From the NCBI GenBank assembly GCA_001464955.1, contig LNEM01000030.1, positions 1-64,000 on the forward strand: DNA of 64,000 bases, read 5' to 3'. Positions 18,879-26,698 of the stretch are shown here, piece after piece. The translations under genes and the position numbers were made by a program. Origin of the DNA: Rhizobiales bacterium Ga0077537. Its GTDB lineage: Bacteria; Pseudomonadota; Alphaproteobacteria; Rhizobiales; Hyphomicrobiaceae. Below the pieces are notes generated by a model. That model was not told where the DNA came from and searched no databases. It worked only from the letters and a program-made list of their open reading frames with translations. Position 1 is the first letter of the stretch. The number at the start of each line of letters is the position of its first letter.

Positions 18879-18896
18879 ATGACAGTGTGACTACAG
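18879..18896 (-). promoter_or_regulatory. PHO box upstream of phnC
   Basis: The minus strand reads CTGTAGTCACACTGTCAT: two 7-base half sites (CTGTAGT and a perfect CTGTCAT) separated by four bases, the PhoB arrangement. It ends 41 bases before the phnC start. A CTTAAG sequence (18870-18865), eight bases downstream, could serve as the -10 region, giving a short leader. This suggests activation of the transporter operon by PhoB, in contrast to the PhnF-type operators before phnG. Confidence 0.65.
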
Positions 18897-19070
18897 GACC
18901 GCGCCTGTCGACAGCGCAGACCTGGAAAATCGAAATCGCGTGAATCTCAAGGGCACCGGGCTAATCGGCCCGGACAGGGATCGTGCAACGCATCACTCCA
19001 GGACGGCGGACGCGGGAGAGGTCCGTGCGGCTCGGTCCCTCTCCCCGTCTCCGATCGGTCGCGAACGGGC

Positions 19071-19682
19071 TCACCCGACAGGCATGGTGGCCTTCATAGA
19101 CGGCCGCTCGGCCATCGCCTTTGCGAACGCCGCGACTTTGGGATGGTCTTTGCGCCAATCGACATCGCCGTAGCGGAAATCGAACCAGCCGAGCGCACAC
19201 GCCGCAGCGATCTGCCCGACCGTGAGCGGGCCGGTGAGCTGGCTCGCGTACGTCGTCTCCATGGCGTCGATCGCCGCCATGATCTTCCCCATTTGGCCGT
19301 TGACCCACTCGTCCCAGCGCTTGTCGGCAGGGCGGAGCGCACCCTCGTACCGGAGCAGGATGCCGGCATCGAGGAACCCGTCGGCGAGCGCCTCGAGCGT
19401 CATCGACGCGAACCGCCCCTTGGCGTCCGTCGGGATGAGCGGCGGGGATTTCAGGCTGTCGATGTAGGCGCAGATTACCGGGCTGTCGAAGAGCGCCGTT
19501 CCGTCGTCGGTGATCAGGCACGGCACCTTGCCGAGCGGGTTCTTCTTGGGCAGATCCCCCTCGCGCTTGATGGGACTGGCCGACGCGGGCAGCTTCTCGA
19601 TCTGGCCGTCGAGGCCCTTCTCGATGGCTGTCACCATCACTTTGCGGACATAGGGCGACGTCGGCGAATAGAAGAGCTTCAT
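19071..19682 (-). CDS. Glutathione S-transferase family protein
   Basis: A 203-residue GST. The N-terminal thioredoxin-like domain begins MKLFYSPTSPYVRKV (active-site serine/tyrosine region) and contains NPLGKVPCLITDDG with the cis-proline and FDSPVICAYID for glutathione binding. An all-helical C-terminal domain follows from about residue 85. Proteins of this type conjugate glutathione or act in stress and xenobiotic metabolism; the substrate is unknown. It is divergent from the P450 gene across a 343-base gap. Confidence 0.9.
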   Translation of the reverse strand: MKLFYSPTSPYVRKVMVTAIEKGLDGQIEKLPASASPIKREGDLPKKNPLGKVPCLITDDGTALFDSPVICAYIDSLKSPPLIPTDAKGRFASMTLEALADGFLDAGILLRYEGALRPADKRWDEWVNGQMGKIMAAIDAMETTYASQLTGPLTVGQIAAACALGWFDFRYGDVDWRKDHPKVAAFAKAMAERPSMKATMPVG

Positions 19683-20025
19683 GCGTATCTCGTCCTCGGC
19701 TGGAGTGGCGCGCCAATCTGGAGCGACCGGGCGATCCTGGCAATGGGTTGTATCCGACCCACCGCGCGCGCCGTGTGGGCTTCCGGCCGGAGATTCTTAA
19801 CCAGATCTCGCGCCGGCTGTTGCCCTGGTCTCTGATTTTCGCTGTTCAGCTGGTTTGGCTGACATCCTGACGCTGCGGCAGGGCGCTCGTGGACTGATGC
19901 CGGGCGCGCGTGTATCGGATGCCTCTCGAGGGATGCACGTACGTCCAGTGATCTATCGGCGAGCCGCAGTGTCTGCAGCAAGGCCGGCGGCCGCCGGAAA
20001 ATGTGCGATGGAGCGGAGACCGGTC
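19683..20025. other. Divergent intergenic region between GST and P450 genes
   Basis: A 343-base gap that should hold the promoters of both flanking genes. The frame upstream of the P450 ATG stays open to 19855 but lacks family similarity and is probably not translated. An inverted repeat TCAGC/GCTGA with a seven-base centre lies at 19846-19862 and could be an operator. No convincing promoter hexamers were found. Confidence 0.45.
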
Positions 20026-21411
20026 ATGAGCGCGACGCCGTCACATACCCAGGGGCTCGGCGAGCAGGAAAGCATCTGGTTCAAGCTGACGGCCCTGCAC
20101 AAGGGCAGCAATCCCAACCCGATGCACGTCCTCCAGCAACTCACCGAGCGCCACGGCGGCGTCATCGTCGTGAACATGGGCAACGAGCGCGTGGTGTTCC
20201 TCTCGGACCCCGAGCACTTCAAGCGCGTGCTCGTGACCAAGGTCGACGACTACATCAAGTATTTCGACGGCCTGAAGCCCATCTTTGGGAAGTCGATGAT
20301 CACCCATGACGGCGCGCTCTGGCAGAAGATCCGCATGCCGCAGCAGCCGGCGTTCCATCCGGACATGTTTGCCGAATACATCCCCTACTTCCTGACCGCG
20401 ATCCGCTCGAAGATGGATGGCTGGGCCGAGCTGGCGCGCACGGGCGAGCCCGTCGAGATGGTCGAGCAGACCTGGACGCTCGCCGCCGACATGATCTGCA
20501 AGGCCCTCTTCGATCGCGACATGCCATTCAACCCGCATTTCGTGTTCAAGTGCGTGAAGACCTACACCGACGTGATGAACCACAAGTCGGTGCGCCTGAA
20601 GAAGGTGTCCGGCGCCGAGTTCGAGATCACCGAGGAGGCGACCGCCAAGGCCATGGAGGTTTGGGCCTCCGTGCCGCCGGCCGTCATCGCCGCCAACCCG
20701 CGCGAGGAGCGTGAGCGGACACTTCTCACGATGATCGAGGCAGCGGTCGCCGACCCCACGATCCCGGAGTTCGATCGCCAGCAGGCCGTCGACGAGCTGA
20801 AGCAGTATCTCTGGGCCGGTACGGAGACGACGGCCCTGACCCTCGCCTGGGCTCTCTACGAGACCTCCCGCCGCCCCGAGATCGCCGAGCGCATCCGCCG
20901 CGAGGGTGACGAGGTCTACGGCAATGCCGGCCGTGAGCCGGAAGCGGCCGACTATTCAGCCCTCGCCTACACCCGCGCCGTCATCCAGGAAACGATGCGC
21001 ATGTACCCGCCGATCTGGGGGCTCATTCGCATCGCCGCCAAGGACGACGTCATCGGCGACCGCGAGATCAAGACCGGCGACCGCGTCGTCATGTTTGCCT
21101 ACGGCACGCACCACTCTGCGAAATACTGGCAGGATCCCGAAAGCTTCATGCCGGAGCGCTTCATGGGCGATGCCGCAAAAAAGCGGAAGCCCTACACCTA
21201 CATCCCCTTCGGCGGCGGCAAGCGCTCGTGCATCGGCGGCGCCATGAGCCAGGTCGAGAACACGCTCGCGCTCTCCATGCTTCTGCGCCGCTTCCAGCCC
21301 GAATACGTCGGCAACGAATTCGCTCCAGCCGACCAGCACCCCGGCATCAACGCCACCGTGACGCTCACCCCCCGCGGCGGCCTCAATTTCCGCATTCGTC
21401 AGTTGAGCTGA
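20026..21411 (+). CDS. Cytochrome P450
   Basis: A 461-residue cytochrome P450. The oxygen-activation helix has WAGTETTALTLAW, the K-helix ExxR is ETMRMYPP, and the haem-binding loop is FGGGKRSCIGG with the ligand cysteine at about 402. Domain spacing and length are normal, with no membrane anchor, so it should be a soluble bacterial P450 that needs a separate ferredoxin and reductase (not seen here). ATG 20026 has a GCGGAGACC site. The SDR and VOC genes follow on the same strand, suggesting a small catabolic or modification unit; the substrate is unknown. Confidence 0.93.
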   Translation: MSATPSHTQGLGEQESIWFKLTALHKGSNPNPMHVLQQLTERHGGVIVVNMGNERVVFLSDPEHFKRVLVTKVDDYIKYFDGLKPIFGKSMITHDGALWQKIRMPQQPAFHPDMFAEYIPYFLTAIRSKMDGWAELARTGEPVEMVEQTWTLAADMICKALFDRDMPFNPHFVFKCVKTYTDVMNHKSVRLKKVSGAEFEITEEATAKAMEVWASVPPAVIAANPREERERTLLTMIEAAVADPTIPEFDRQQAVDELKQYLWAGTETTALTLAWALYETSRRPEIAERIRREGDEVYGNAGREPEAADYSALAYTRAVIQETMRMYPPIWGLIRIAAKDDVIGDREIKTGDRVVMFAYGTHHSAKYWQDPESFMPERFMGDAAKKRKPYTYIPFGGGKRSCIGGAMSQVENTLALSMLLRRFQPEYVGNEFAPADQHPGINATVTLTPRGGLNFRIRQLS

Positions 21412-21535
21412 GCCGCCACAACGGGCTTGGCCCCGTGCCAGCAGCGCCGCTCCAGCTAGCGGACGTCGCTCGCTTGCGTCGAACGACGCCCCGTCGCATG
21501 CTTCCGGAAAACATCTCGCCCCGGAGGACGGCCCC

Positions 21536-22339
21536 ATGGATTTCAAAGGCAGGATTGCGATCGTCACAGGCGGCGCGAACGGCATAGGCCGGGCGACCGC
21601 CATGGGCTTCGCCTCACACGGCGCCAAGGTCGTACTCGTCGACCGTGACGGCGCCGGCGCCAACGCCACCGCCGGTGTCATCCGCCAGAAGGGCGGCGAA
21701 GCCCTCGCCATCGAGGCCGACGTCACCCGGAACGCCGATGTCGCGCGCTACGTGAAAACGACGCTCGATGCCTACGGCCGGATCGACTGCTTCCACAACA
21801 ACGCCGGCATCGAAGGCAGCGTCAGCCCGATCCACCAGTACGACGAGGACATGTTCGACCGCCTGATGGGCGTCAACGTCAAGGGCGTCTACCTCGGCCT
21901 GAAGCATGTCATTCCGGCCATGATCGCGCAGCGCGCCGGCGCCATCGTCAATACGGCCTCGATCGCGGGCCTCATGGGCTCGCCCAACATGGCGCCCTAC
22001 GTCGCCTCGAAGCACGCGGTCATCGGCTTCACCAAGGCCGTGGCGGGCGAGGTTGCCGGTTATGGCATCCGCGTCAACGCCGTTTGCCCCGGCCCGGTCG
22101 AGACGCGGATGATCGAGGCCATCACCGAGCAGATCAAGCCGGGCGACGCCGCCGGCGTCGCCGAGCGCTACAAGAGCGCCATTCCGCTCGGCCGCTTCGC
22201 CACCCCGGACGAGATCGCCAACACGGTGCAGTTCCTCTGCTCCGACATGGCATCCGGTATTACCGGCGCACACTACGTCATCGATGGCGGCCGTACTGCC
22301 ACCGCTGGCGCCGTCACCGTCGTCGGCAAGGGCACCTGA
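21536..22339 (+). CDS. SDR family NAD(P)-dependent oxidoreductase
   Basis: A 267-residue classical short-chain dehydrogenase. It has the cofactor motif TGGANGIG (residues 11-18), NNAG near 90, the catalytic serine in NTASIAG, and YVASK with the active-site Tyr and Lys near 158-162. It ends with the usual GAHYVIDGG segment. The aspartate after the second beta strand (VLVDRD) suggests NAD preference. It lies 124 bases after the P450 gene and 36 bases before the VOC gene, so co-transcription is plausible. GAGGACGGCCCC precedes the ATG. Confidence 0.92.
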   Translation: MDFKGRIAIVTGGANGIGRATAMGFASHGAKVVLVDRDGAGANATAGVIRQKGGEALAIEADVTRNADVARYVKTTLDAYGRIDCFHNNAGIEGSVSPIHQYDEDMFDRLMGVNVKGVYLGLKHVIPAMIAQRAGAIVNTASIAGLMGSPNMAPYVASKHAVIGFTKAVAGEVAGYGIRVNAVCPGPVETRMIEAITEQIKPGDAAGVAERYKSAIPLGRFATPDEIANTVQFLCSDMASGITGAHYVIDGGRTATAGAVTVVGKGT

Positions 22340-22375
22340 CCCGCGCCGTCCATTACCGAGCCCGAGGAGAGACCG

Positions 22376-22774
22376 ATGCCCATCGAGCGCATGGACCACT
22401 TCACCATCGTCACCAAGGACGCCGCGGCGACCGCGAAATTCTACAATGACATGCTGGGCTTCGAGTCCGGCCCCCGCCCGAACTTCATGTTTCCGGGCGC
22501 CTGGCTCTACAACGGCGGAAAGCCGATCCTTCACGTCATTCAGAAGCCCGAGATCCCGGAAGGGTCGGGCGTTCTGGACCACATGGCGTTCTGGGGAACC
22601 GACCTGCCTGGCTATATCGCCAAGCTGAAGGCGCGCGACCTGAAATATGACCTCCGCCGCCTGCCCGAGGGCGGTCCGGGAGCCGGCGTCTGGCAGCTCT
22701 TCTTCCTTGATCCGAACGGCGCCCGCGTCGAGATCGACCTGCCTGCGACCGAGGTCGCCCCGGAAGGCGCCTGA
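22376..22774 (+). CDS. VOC family protein (glyoxalase/dioxygenase fold)
   Basis: A 132-residue vicinal-oxygen-chelate protein built from two beta-alpha-beta-beta-beta modules. Candidate metal ligands are H8 (MDHFTIVT), H62 (LDHMAFWG region) and E near the end (ARVEIDLP). Members include glyoxalase I-like lyases, ring-cleavage dioxygenases and resistance proteins. A good GAGGAGA site precedes the ATG. Placement after P450 and SDR suggests a role in the same, unknown, pathway. Confidence 0.87.
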   Translation: MPIERMDHFTIVTKDAAATAKFYNDMLGFESGPRPNFMFPGAWLYNGGKPILHVIQKPEIPEGSGVLDHMAFWGTDLPGYIAKLKARDLKYDLRRLPEGGPGAGVWQLFFLDPNGARVEIDLPATEVAPEGA

Positions 22775-22799
22775 TCCGGCGAGCCGGACCGCGCACCCC

Positions 22800-23159
22800 T
22801 CAGCGGCCGAGTGCCGCCCGGGCCGCGGCCCGGATCTGCTCGATGGTGAACGGTTTCGTGACGAGTCGCGCGCCGTTCGCCTCGAGCCCGCGGGCCTGAT
22901 CGAATACGTCGGCATATCCCGACATCAGCACGAGCTTCAGGCCCGGCGCCCCGGCGAGCGCCTTGTGCGCGAGATCGATGCCGTTGAGCCCCGGCATCTG
23001 CACGTCCGCGACCAGAAGGTCGAAACCGCCGGGAGCCAGTGCGGCCAGCGCCTCAGATCCATCGTCTGCCGTCACCACGCTATGGCCGTCCGTCTCAAGC
23101 GCCCGGCGCACGAGATCGAGCGAGCCCTTGTCGTCGTCGGCGAGCAGAATGCGTGCCAT
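22800..23159 (-). CDS. Single-domain response regulator (CpdR-like)
   Basis: A 119-residue receiver domain with no output domain. Visible features are the acidic pocket ADDD (residues 7-10), the phospho-acceptor Asp in VADVQMPG (about 51), the switch Ser in LMSGY (about 80) and the Lys in TKPF (about 101). Stand-alone receivers of this sequence type in Hyphomicrobiales resemble CpdR, which controls ClpXP localisation in Caulobacter, but the match is only a family resemblance. The ATG at 23159 matches the domain start. Its 3' end faces the VOC gene. Confidence 0.88.
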   Translation of the reverse strand: MARILLADDDKGSLDLVRRALETDGHSVVTADDGSEALAALAPGGFDLLVADVQMPGLNGIDLAHKALAGAPGLKLVLMSGYADVFDQARGLEANGARLVTKPFTIEQIRAAARAALGR

Positions 23160-23208
23160 CGGCGTCTCCAGGGTTGGGCGCTGCGGCCCGGGCAATGGAT
23201 GCGGCGGA

Positions 23209-23757
23209 TCATCCCGCCATCACGCGACCAACGTACGGCAGTTCACGATAGCGATTGGCGAGGTCCATTCCGTAACCCACGACGAACACCGGCGGACACT
23301 CGAACGCGATGAAATCGGGTTCGATCGAAACCGAGCGTTTGACGGGCTTGCTGAGCAGCACACACGTGAGCAGACGTCGCGCGCCACGCGCTGCGATCAG
23401 GTCCTTGGCGAATGCCAGCGTCCGTCCGGTATCCAGGATGTCATCGATGAGCAGCACATCGCGATCGCTCACATCGAGATCCATGTCGCGCAGAATGGTG
23501 ACGCTGCCTGAAGATTTCGTGCCGCGCCTGTAGCTCGACAGCGTCAGGAAATCCACTTCCGGCTCCATGCCGGCGGCCTGCAACGCCCTGAGCAGATCGG
23601 CCGAGAACACGAAGCTTCCGGTCAGGATGGGAACGACGAGCGGCCGGACCAGCCCGGCGGCCATGATGGCCCCGGCCATCTCGTGGATGCGCTGCGCAAT
23701 CGTCTCCGAGGAGAACAGCACCTCGATCGCTGGCTTGGCGGTCCCGTGCAAGTGCAT
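23209..23757 (-). CDS. hpt: Hypoxanthine phosphoribosyltransferase
   Basis: A roughly 182-residue purine salvage enzyme that converts hypoxanthine or guanine and PRPP to IMP or GMP. The PRPP-binding motif VLLIDDILDTGRTL is intact at about residues 103-116, and the flexible loop region SSYRRGTKSSG and the C-terminal PPVFVVGYGMDL are present. The ATG at 23757 directly abuts an AAGGAGG sequence with no spacer. The TTG two codons further in (23751) sits six bases from that site and may be the true start. It precedes the response regulator gene by 49 bases. Confidence 0.9.
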   Translation of the reverse strand: MHLHGTAKPAIEVLFSSETIAQRIHEMAGAIMAAGLVRPLVVPILTGSFVFSADLLRALQAAGMEPEVDFLTLSSYRRGTKSSGSVTILRDMDLDVSDRDVLLIDDILDTGRTLAFAKDLIAARGARRLLTCVLLSKPVKRSVSIEPDFIAFECPPVFVVGYGMDLANRYRELPYVGRVMAG

Positions 23758-24130
23758 CCTCCTTCGTCGTGGTCCAACTTGCCGGCCGGGCGAACCGGCC
23801 GCGTGGCGTCGCGCGCTCCAACCCAGGCGTCGCGTCCAGCGCACGAATCACAATCGTCGCCCAAAGACGGGCGAAAGAGAGGCAAACACGACCCGCGACC
23901 GTGCTCATCGCAGACGTGCATGATGACGCGACGACACTCTGGACGCGAACCTGCGAGGCGACAAGCGCATCGGGAAAGAATACCTGCGGCCGTGCGGCCC
24001 TGCCACGATCGGCCTGTTCATGCGAGTTTTCCACTCACAACGACGCCACATTGCTCGGCCAAAGATCGACATCGGCCGATCTCGCATATACGCCGACGAG
24101 ACTGAGCATCGCGCGGGGACGGATACTCTA
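23758..24130. other. Divergent intergenic region between hpt and ftsE
   Basis: A 373-base gap. Open frames on both strands have no family resemblance or good start sites. The right third (about 24010-24125) is lower in GC and contains imperfect ATCGGCCGAT palindromes, consistent with a promoter region for ftsEX. No terminator or RNA gene was recognised. Confidence 0.45.
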
Positions 24131-24787
24131 GTGATCAAGCTGCAGAACGTGGGGCTGAGGTACGGCCGTGGGCGCGATGTGCTCCACGACGTCACCTTTC
24201 ATCTGCGTCCGGGCTCGTTCCACTTCCTGACGGGGCCGTCCGGCGCGGGCAAGTCGTCGCTTCTGCGCATGCTCTTCCTGTCCCAGGCCCCGACGCGCGG
24301 CCAGATCACGATGTTCTCGCAGGACGTCAGTCGCGTCGATGCCACCCGACGTGCCCAGTTGCGCCGCCGCATCGGTATCGTGTTCCAGGATTTTCGGCTC
24401 CTCGACCATCTCACCACCTGGCAGAATGTGGCCTTGCCGCTGCAGGTCGTCGGCAAGAAGGAGGCGGACTACCGCGAGGACGTCACCGATCTGCTACAGT
24501 GGGTCGGCCTCGGCGACAGGATGGACGACTATCCCTCGGTCCTCTCGGGCGGCGAAAAGCAGCGCGCCGCCATTGCCCGCGCCGTGATCGGCAAGCCGGA
24601 GTTGCTGCTGGCGGACGAGCCGACGGGCAACGTCGACCCCCAGATGGCGCGGCGCCTGTTGCGCCTGTTCATCGAGCTCAACAGGCTCGGCACGTCCGTG
24701 ATCATCGCCACGCACGACCATCAATTGATGCGCCAGTTCAAGGCGCCCCGGCTGGAGCTGCACGAGGGCTATGTCAAGATCGCCTGA
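24131..24787 (+). CDS. ftsE: Cell division ATP-binding protein FtsE
   Basis: A 218-residue ABC ATPase. It begins VIKLQNVGLRYGRGRDVL (GTG start), with Walker [10 protein letters not shown], the FtsE-typical FQDFRLLDHLT after the Q-loop, signature LSGGEKQRAA, and Walker B LLADEPTGNVDP. FtsE pairs with FtsX at the septum and activates periplasmic murein hydrolase regulators. The upstream frame is open but does not align with FtsE, so GTG 24131 is chosen. Its stop lies 17 bases inside ftsX. Confidence 0.94.
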   Translation: MIKLQNVGLRYGRGRDVLHDVTFHLRPGSFHFLTGPSGAGKSSLLRMLFLSQAPTRGQITMFSQDVSRVDATRRAQLRRRIGIVFQDFRLLDHLTTWQNVALPLQVVGKKEADYREDVTDLLQWVGLGDRMDDYPSVLSGGEKQRAAIARAVIGKPELLLADEPTGNVDPQMARRLLRLFIELNRLGTSVIIATHDHQLMRQFKAPRLELHEGYVKIA

Positions 24788-25979
24788 TCGCCCGGGTGGC
24801 CCCTACGCGCCGGTCCCGCCACCGTCCGCGCCACGCTCCCGCGAGCGCGACGGACCCTACAGCCAGCCCGTGACCGGGCCATCGGGGCATGCGGCACCGC
24901 CTGGCTATCGCGCCCCGAGCGACCAGGGTTTGCGCCATGAGCCCGCAGGCCCCCGCTCGTCCGAAACCGAATACTCCGAGCCGCCGCGGACCGCGCGGAC
25001 GTTCGGCGACGACAACCAGTTCGACCCCGAATTGCGCGCCGAAGCACAGCCCAACGGCACGCGACGCGGTCGTGGTCGCGCCGGCAGCGCCAGCATCGTG
25101 CCGGCGGGCTCCGTCACGAGCAAATCGCTGACCCTCGTGGTGGCCATCATGTGTTTCCTCGCCTGCCTGACGGCCGGTGGCGTCTACATGGTGAACCAGT
25201 CGGCGTCCGCATGGCTGCGCGACATCGCGAGCGAGGTGACGCTTCAGATCGAACCTCGCGAGCGCGTCGATATCGACAGGGCCGTGCTCGAGGCGACCGC
25301 ATTTCTCTCGCGCCAACCGGGCATTCGTGCCGTGAAACCCTTGTCGCGCGACGAATCCGCAGCGCTCGTCGAGCCTTGGCTCGGCAGCAGCGATGCCTTG
25401 AAGGCATTGCCCATCCCGCGACTGATCGCGATCGAAGTTGACCGGACAAACCCGCCCGACCTCGATGCGCTCCGCGCCCTCGTCGCCACCGAGCTGAAGG
25501 ACGCGACGCTCGACGACCATCGCCACTGGCAGCAGCAGATCCGCACGGTCACTCGATCGCTCGCCCTCGGCGGCCTCGCCATCCTGATCCTGGTCGGCGC
25601 GGCGACGATGCTCATCATCGTTTCCGCCACGCGAAGCTCCATGGCCTCGAACCGCGAGATCGTCGAGGTGCTTCATCTGGTTGGAGCCACCGACAGCTAC
25701 ATCGCCCACGAATTCGAACGCCATTTCCTGAGCCTCGGCATCCGTGCCGGACTGGTCGGTGCGGGGCTCGCAGCTCTGGTTTTCCTGGTCATGCCGTCGG
25801 CCATGCAATTGATGGGCGGCAGCGTCGTGACCGTGGCCGAGATGCGCCGTCTGTTCGGCACCGGCATTCTGGATCTATCCGGCTACGGCGTGCTCGCCGC
25901 CGTCGTCGTGGTCACGTCGGCGCTCTGCATGGTGACGTCCCGATACAGCGTCTACGGCATCCTCGACACCCAGCGCTGA
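24771..25979 (+). CDS. ftsX: Cell division protein FtsX
   Basis: A 402-residue FtsX-type permease. An unusually long, proline- and charge-rich cytoplasmic N-terminus covers about residues 1-115. The first membrane helix is at about 118-142, a periplasmic domain of about 120 residues follows, and three more helices are near 262-285, 325-345 and 365-390. The conserved IVEVLHLVGATDSYIAHEF motif, which couples to FtsE, is present near 295. The start overlaps ftsE by 17 bases and uses the CACGAGGG site inside ftsE, so the pair is translationally coupled. Confidence 0.93.
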   Translation: MSRSPDRPGGPYAPVPPPSAPRSRERDGPYSQPVTGPSGHAAPPGYRAPSDQGLRHEPAGPRSSETEYSEPPRTARTFGDDNQFDPELRAEAQPNGTRRGRGRAGSASIVPAGSVTSKSLTLVVAIMCFLACLTAGGVYMVNQSASAWLRDIASEVTLQIEPRERVDIDRAVLEATAFLSRQPGIRAVKPLSRDESAALVEPWLGSSDALKALPIPRLIAIEVDRTNPPDLDALRALVATELKDATLDDHRHWQQQIRTVTRSLALGGLAILILVGAATMLIIVSATRSSMASNREIVEVLHLVGATDSYIAHEFERHFLSLGIRAGLVGAGLAALVFLVMPSAMQLMGGSVVTVAEMRRLFGTGILDLSGYGVLAAVVVVTSALCMVTSRYSVYGILDTQR

Positions 25980-26005
25980 CCGCCTGCCACCACGGCACAC
26001 GAAAC

Positions 26006-26033
26006 GAAAAAGGGCTGGCGAACGTGCCAGCCC
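26006..26033 (-). terminator. Rho-independent terminator
   Basis: An 8-bp perfect stem GGGCTGGC/GCCAGCCC (26012-26019 with 26026-26033) and a six-base loop. On the minus strand it is followed by TTTTT (26011-26007). It would end transcripts coming from the two small minus-strand genes, and lies 32 bases after the ftsX stop. Confidence 0.8.
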
Positions 26034-26092
26034 AGAACGCGGTGCGCGACCGTTGCGATCCTTGGGAGGGGAGGCGCCGCACCCCGCGATCC

Positions 26093-26302
26093 TCAGTGGC
26101 TGCCGACCGCCATGCGGCTGGAGCCGGGCCGTGGGAGGGCGTCGCCCTCTGCCTCGCGATCCTCGCTCCGGCCGAAGATGTCCTGGATCATCCGCCAGAA
26201 GGCCAGTGAGCGCTCGCGGCGCCCTTTCTGCATGGCGGCTTCGATCTTTTCCGATGTGACGACAGGTTCGAGAAGGTTGGTGTTGCTTTGGATGGGGCTC
26301 AT
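26093..26302 (-). CDS. Small hypothetical protein, paralogue of its neighbour
   Basis: A 69-residue soluble protein, not recognised. Its centre, about residues 16-45, reads SEKIEAAMQKGRRERSLAF plus a W and a hydrophobic helix. This matches the core of the protein encoded at 26384-26590: I..(A/G)M(Q/R)(K/R)GR.ERS.AFW. An AAGGAC ribosome binding site lies nine bases before the ATG, in the same sequence context as its paralogue. A strong terminator follows. The charged amphipathic helix suggests a protein- or membrane-binding peptide, but this is speculative. Confidence 0.6.
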   Translation of the reverse strand: MSPIQSNTNLLEPVVTSEKIEAAMQKGRRERSLAFWRMIQDIFGRSEDREAEGDALPRPGSSRMAVGSH

Positions 26303-26383
26303 GGTCGTTCGTCCTTGGCTCGATGCTCTCATCTCAACTCTGGAGGAGCGGTCTTCGCCGCCTCTCTCCGCTTGCGTCCGTAT

Positions 26384-26590
26384 TCAGCAGGGGACCGCGT
26401 TCGATCCCTCGGCCTGCACCTTCCGGTGGCCGTGCGCGAGTCGCTCGCCGAAGGCCCGGGCCGCAAGCGTCGCAACCGTGACCAGATCCCAGAAGGCCGC
26501 TGACCGCTCGAGCCGCCCTCTCCTCATCCCCTCGGCGATCTGTGCCGGATCGACCAGGGTGACCGTGTTGCTCGTCGTTTCGGTGCTCAT
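26384..26590 (-). CDS. Small hypothetical protein, paralogue of its neighbour
   Basis: A 68-residue protein, not recognised. Residues 16-50 share the motif I..(A/G)M(Q/R)(K/R)GR.ERS.AFW with the 69-residue protein just downstream. It then has a hydrophobic stretch (LVTVATLAARAFG) and a polar tail ending in cysteine. The start carries the same AAGGAC ribosome binding site as its paralogue. It is divergent from the LysR gene (108-base gap), which could regulate the pair. Confidence 0.58.
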   Translation of the reverse strand: MSTETTSNTVTLVDPAQIAEGMRRGRLERSAAFWDLVTVATLAARAFGERLAHGHRKVQAEGSNAVPC

Positions 26591-26656
26591 GGCGCTTGTC
26601 CTTGTTTGTCTCGCCTTCGATGGTTGAGAAATAGGTTGAATTTTAGCTCGGGACAA

Positions 26657-26668
26657 ACGATGTATCGT
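26657..26668. promoter_or_regulatory. Candidate operator in the LysR divergent gap
   Basis: A perfect 5-bp inverted repeat, ACGAT-GT-ATCGT, lies 30 bases before the LysR ATG in an AT-richer 108-base divergent gap. LysR proteins often bind short interrupted palindromes at such positions, so this is a candidate for autoregulation and control of the small-protein genes. The repeat is short and could be chance. Confidence 0.3.
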
Positions 26669-26698
26669 ACACTTACGCTTTAGATAAACTCAGGTGCC

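Noticed and set aside
18905-18914. CTGTCGACAG palindrome before phnC as a third PhnF site
   Set aside because: It lacks the central TA of TGTCTAGACA, so the half-site spacing differs by two bases from the sites at phnG/phnF.
23905-24195. Minus-strand frame between hpt and ftsE
   Set aside because: No family features, no ribosome binding site, and it runs into the ftsE start region.
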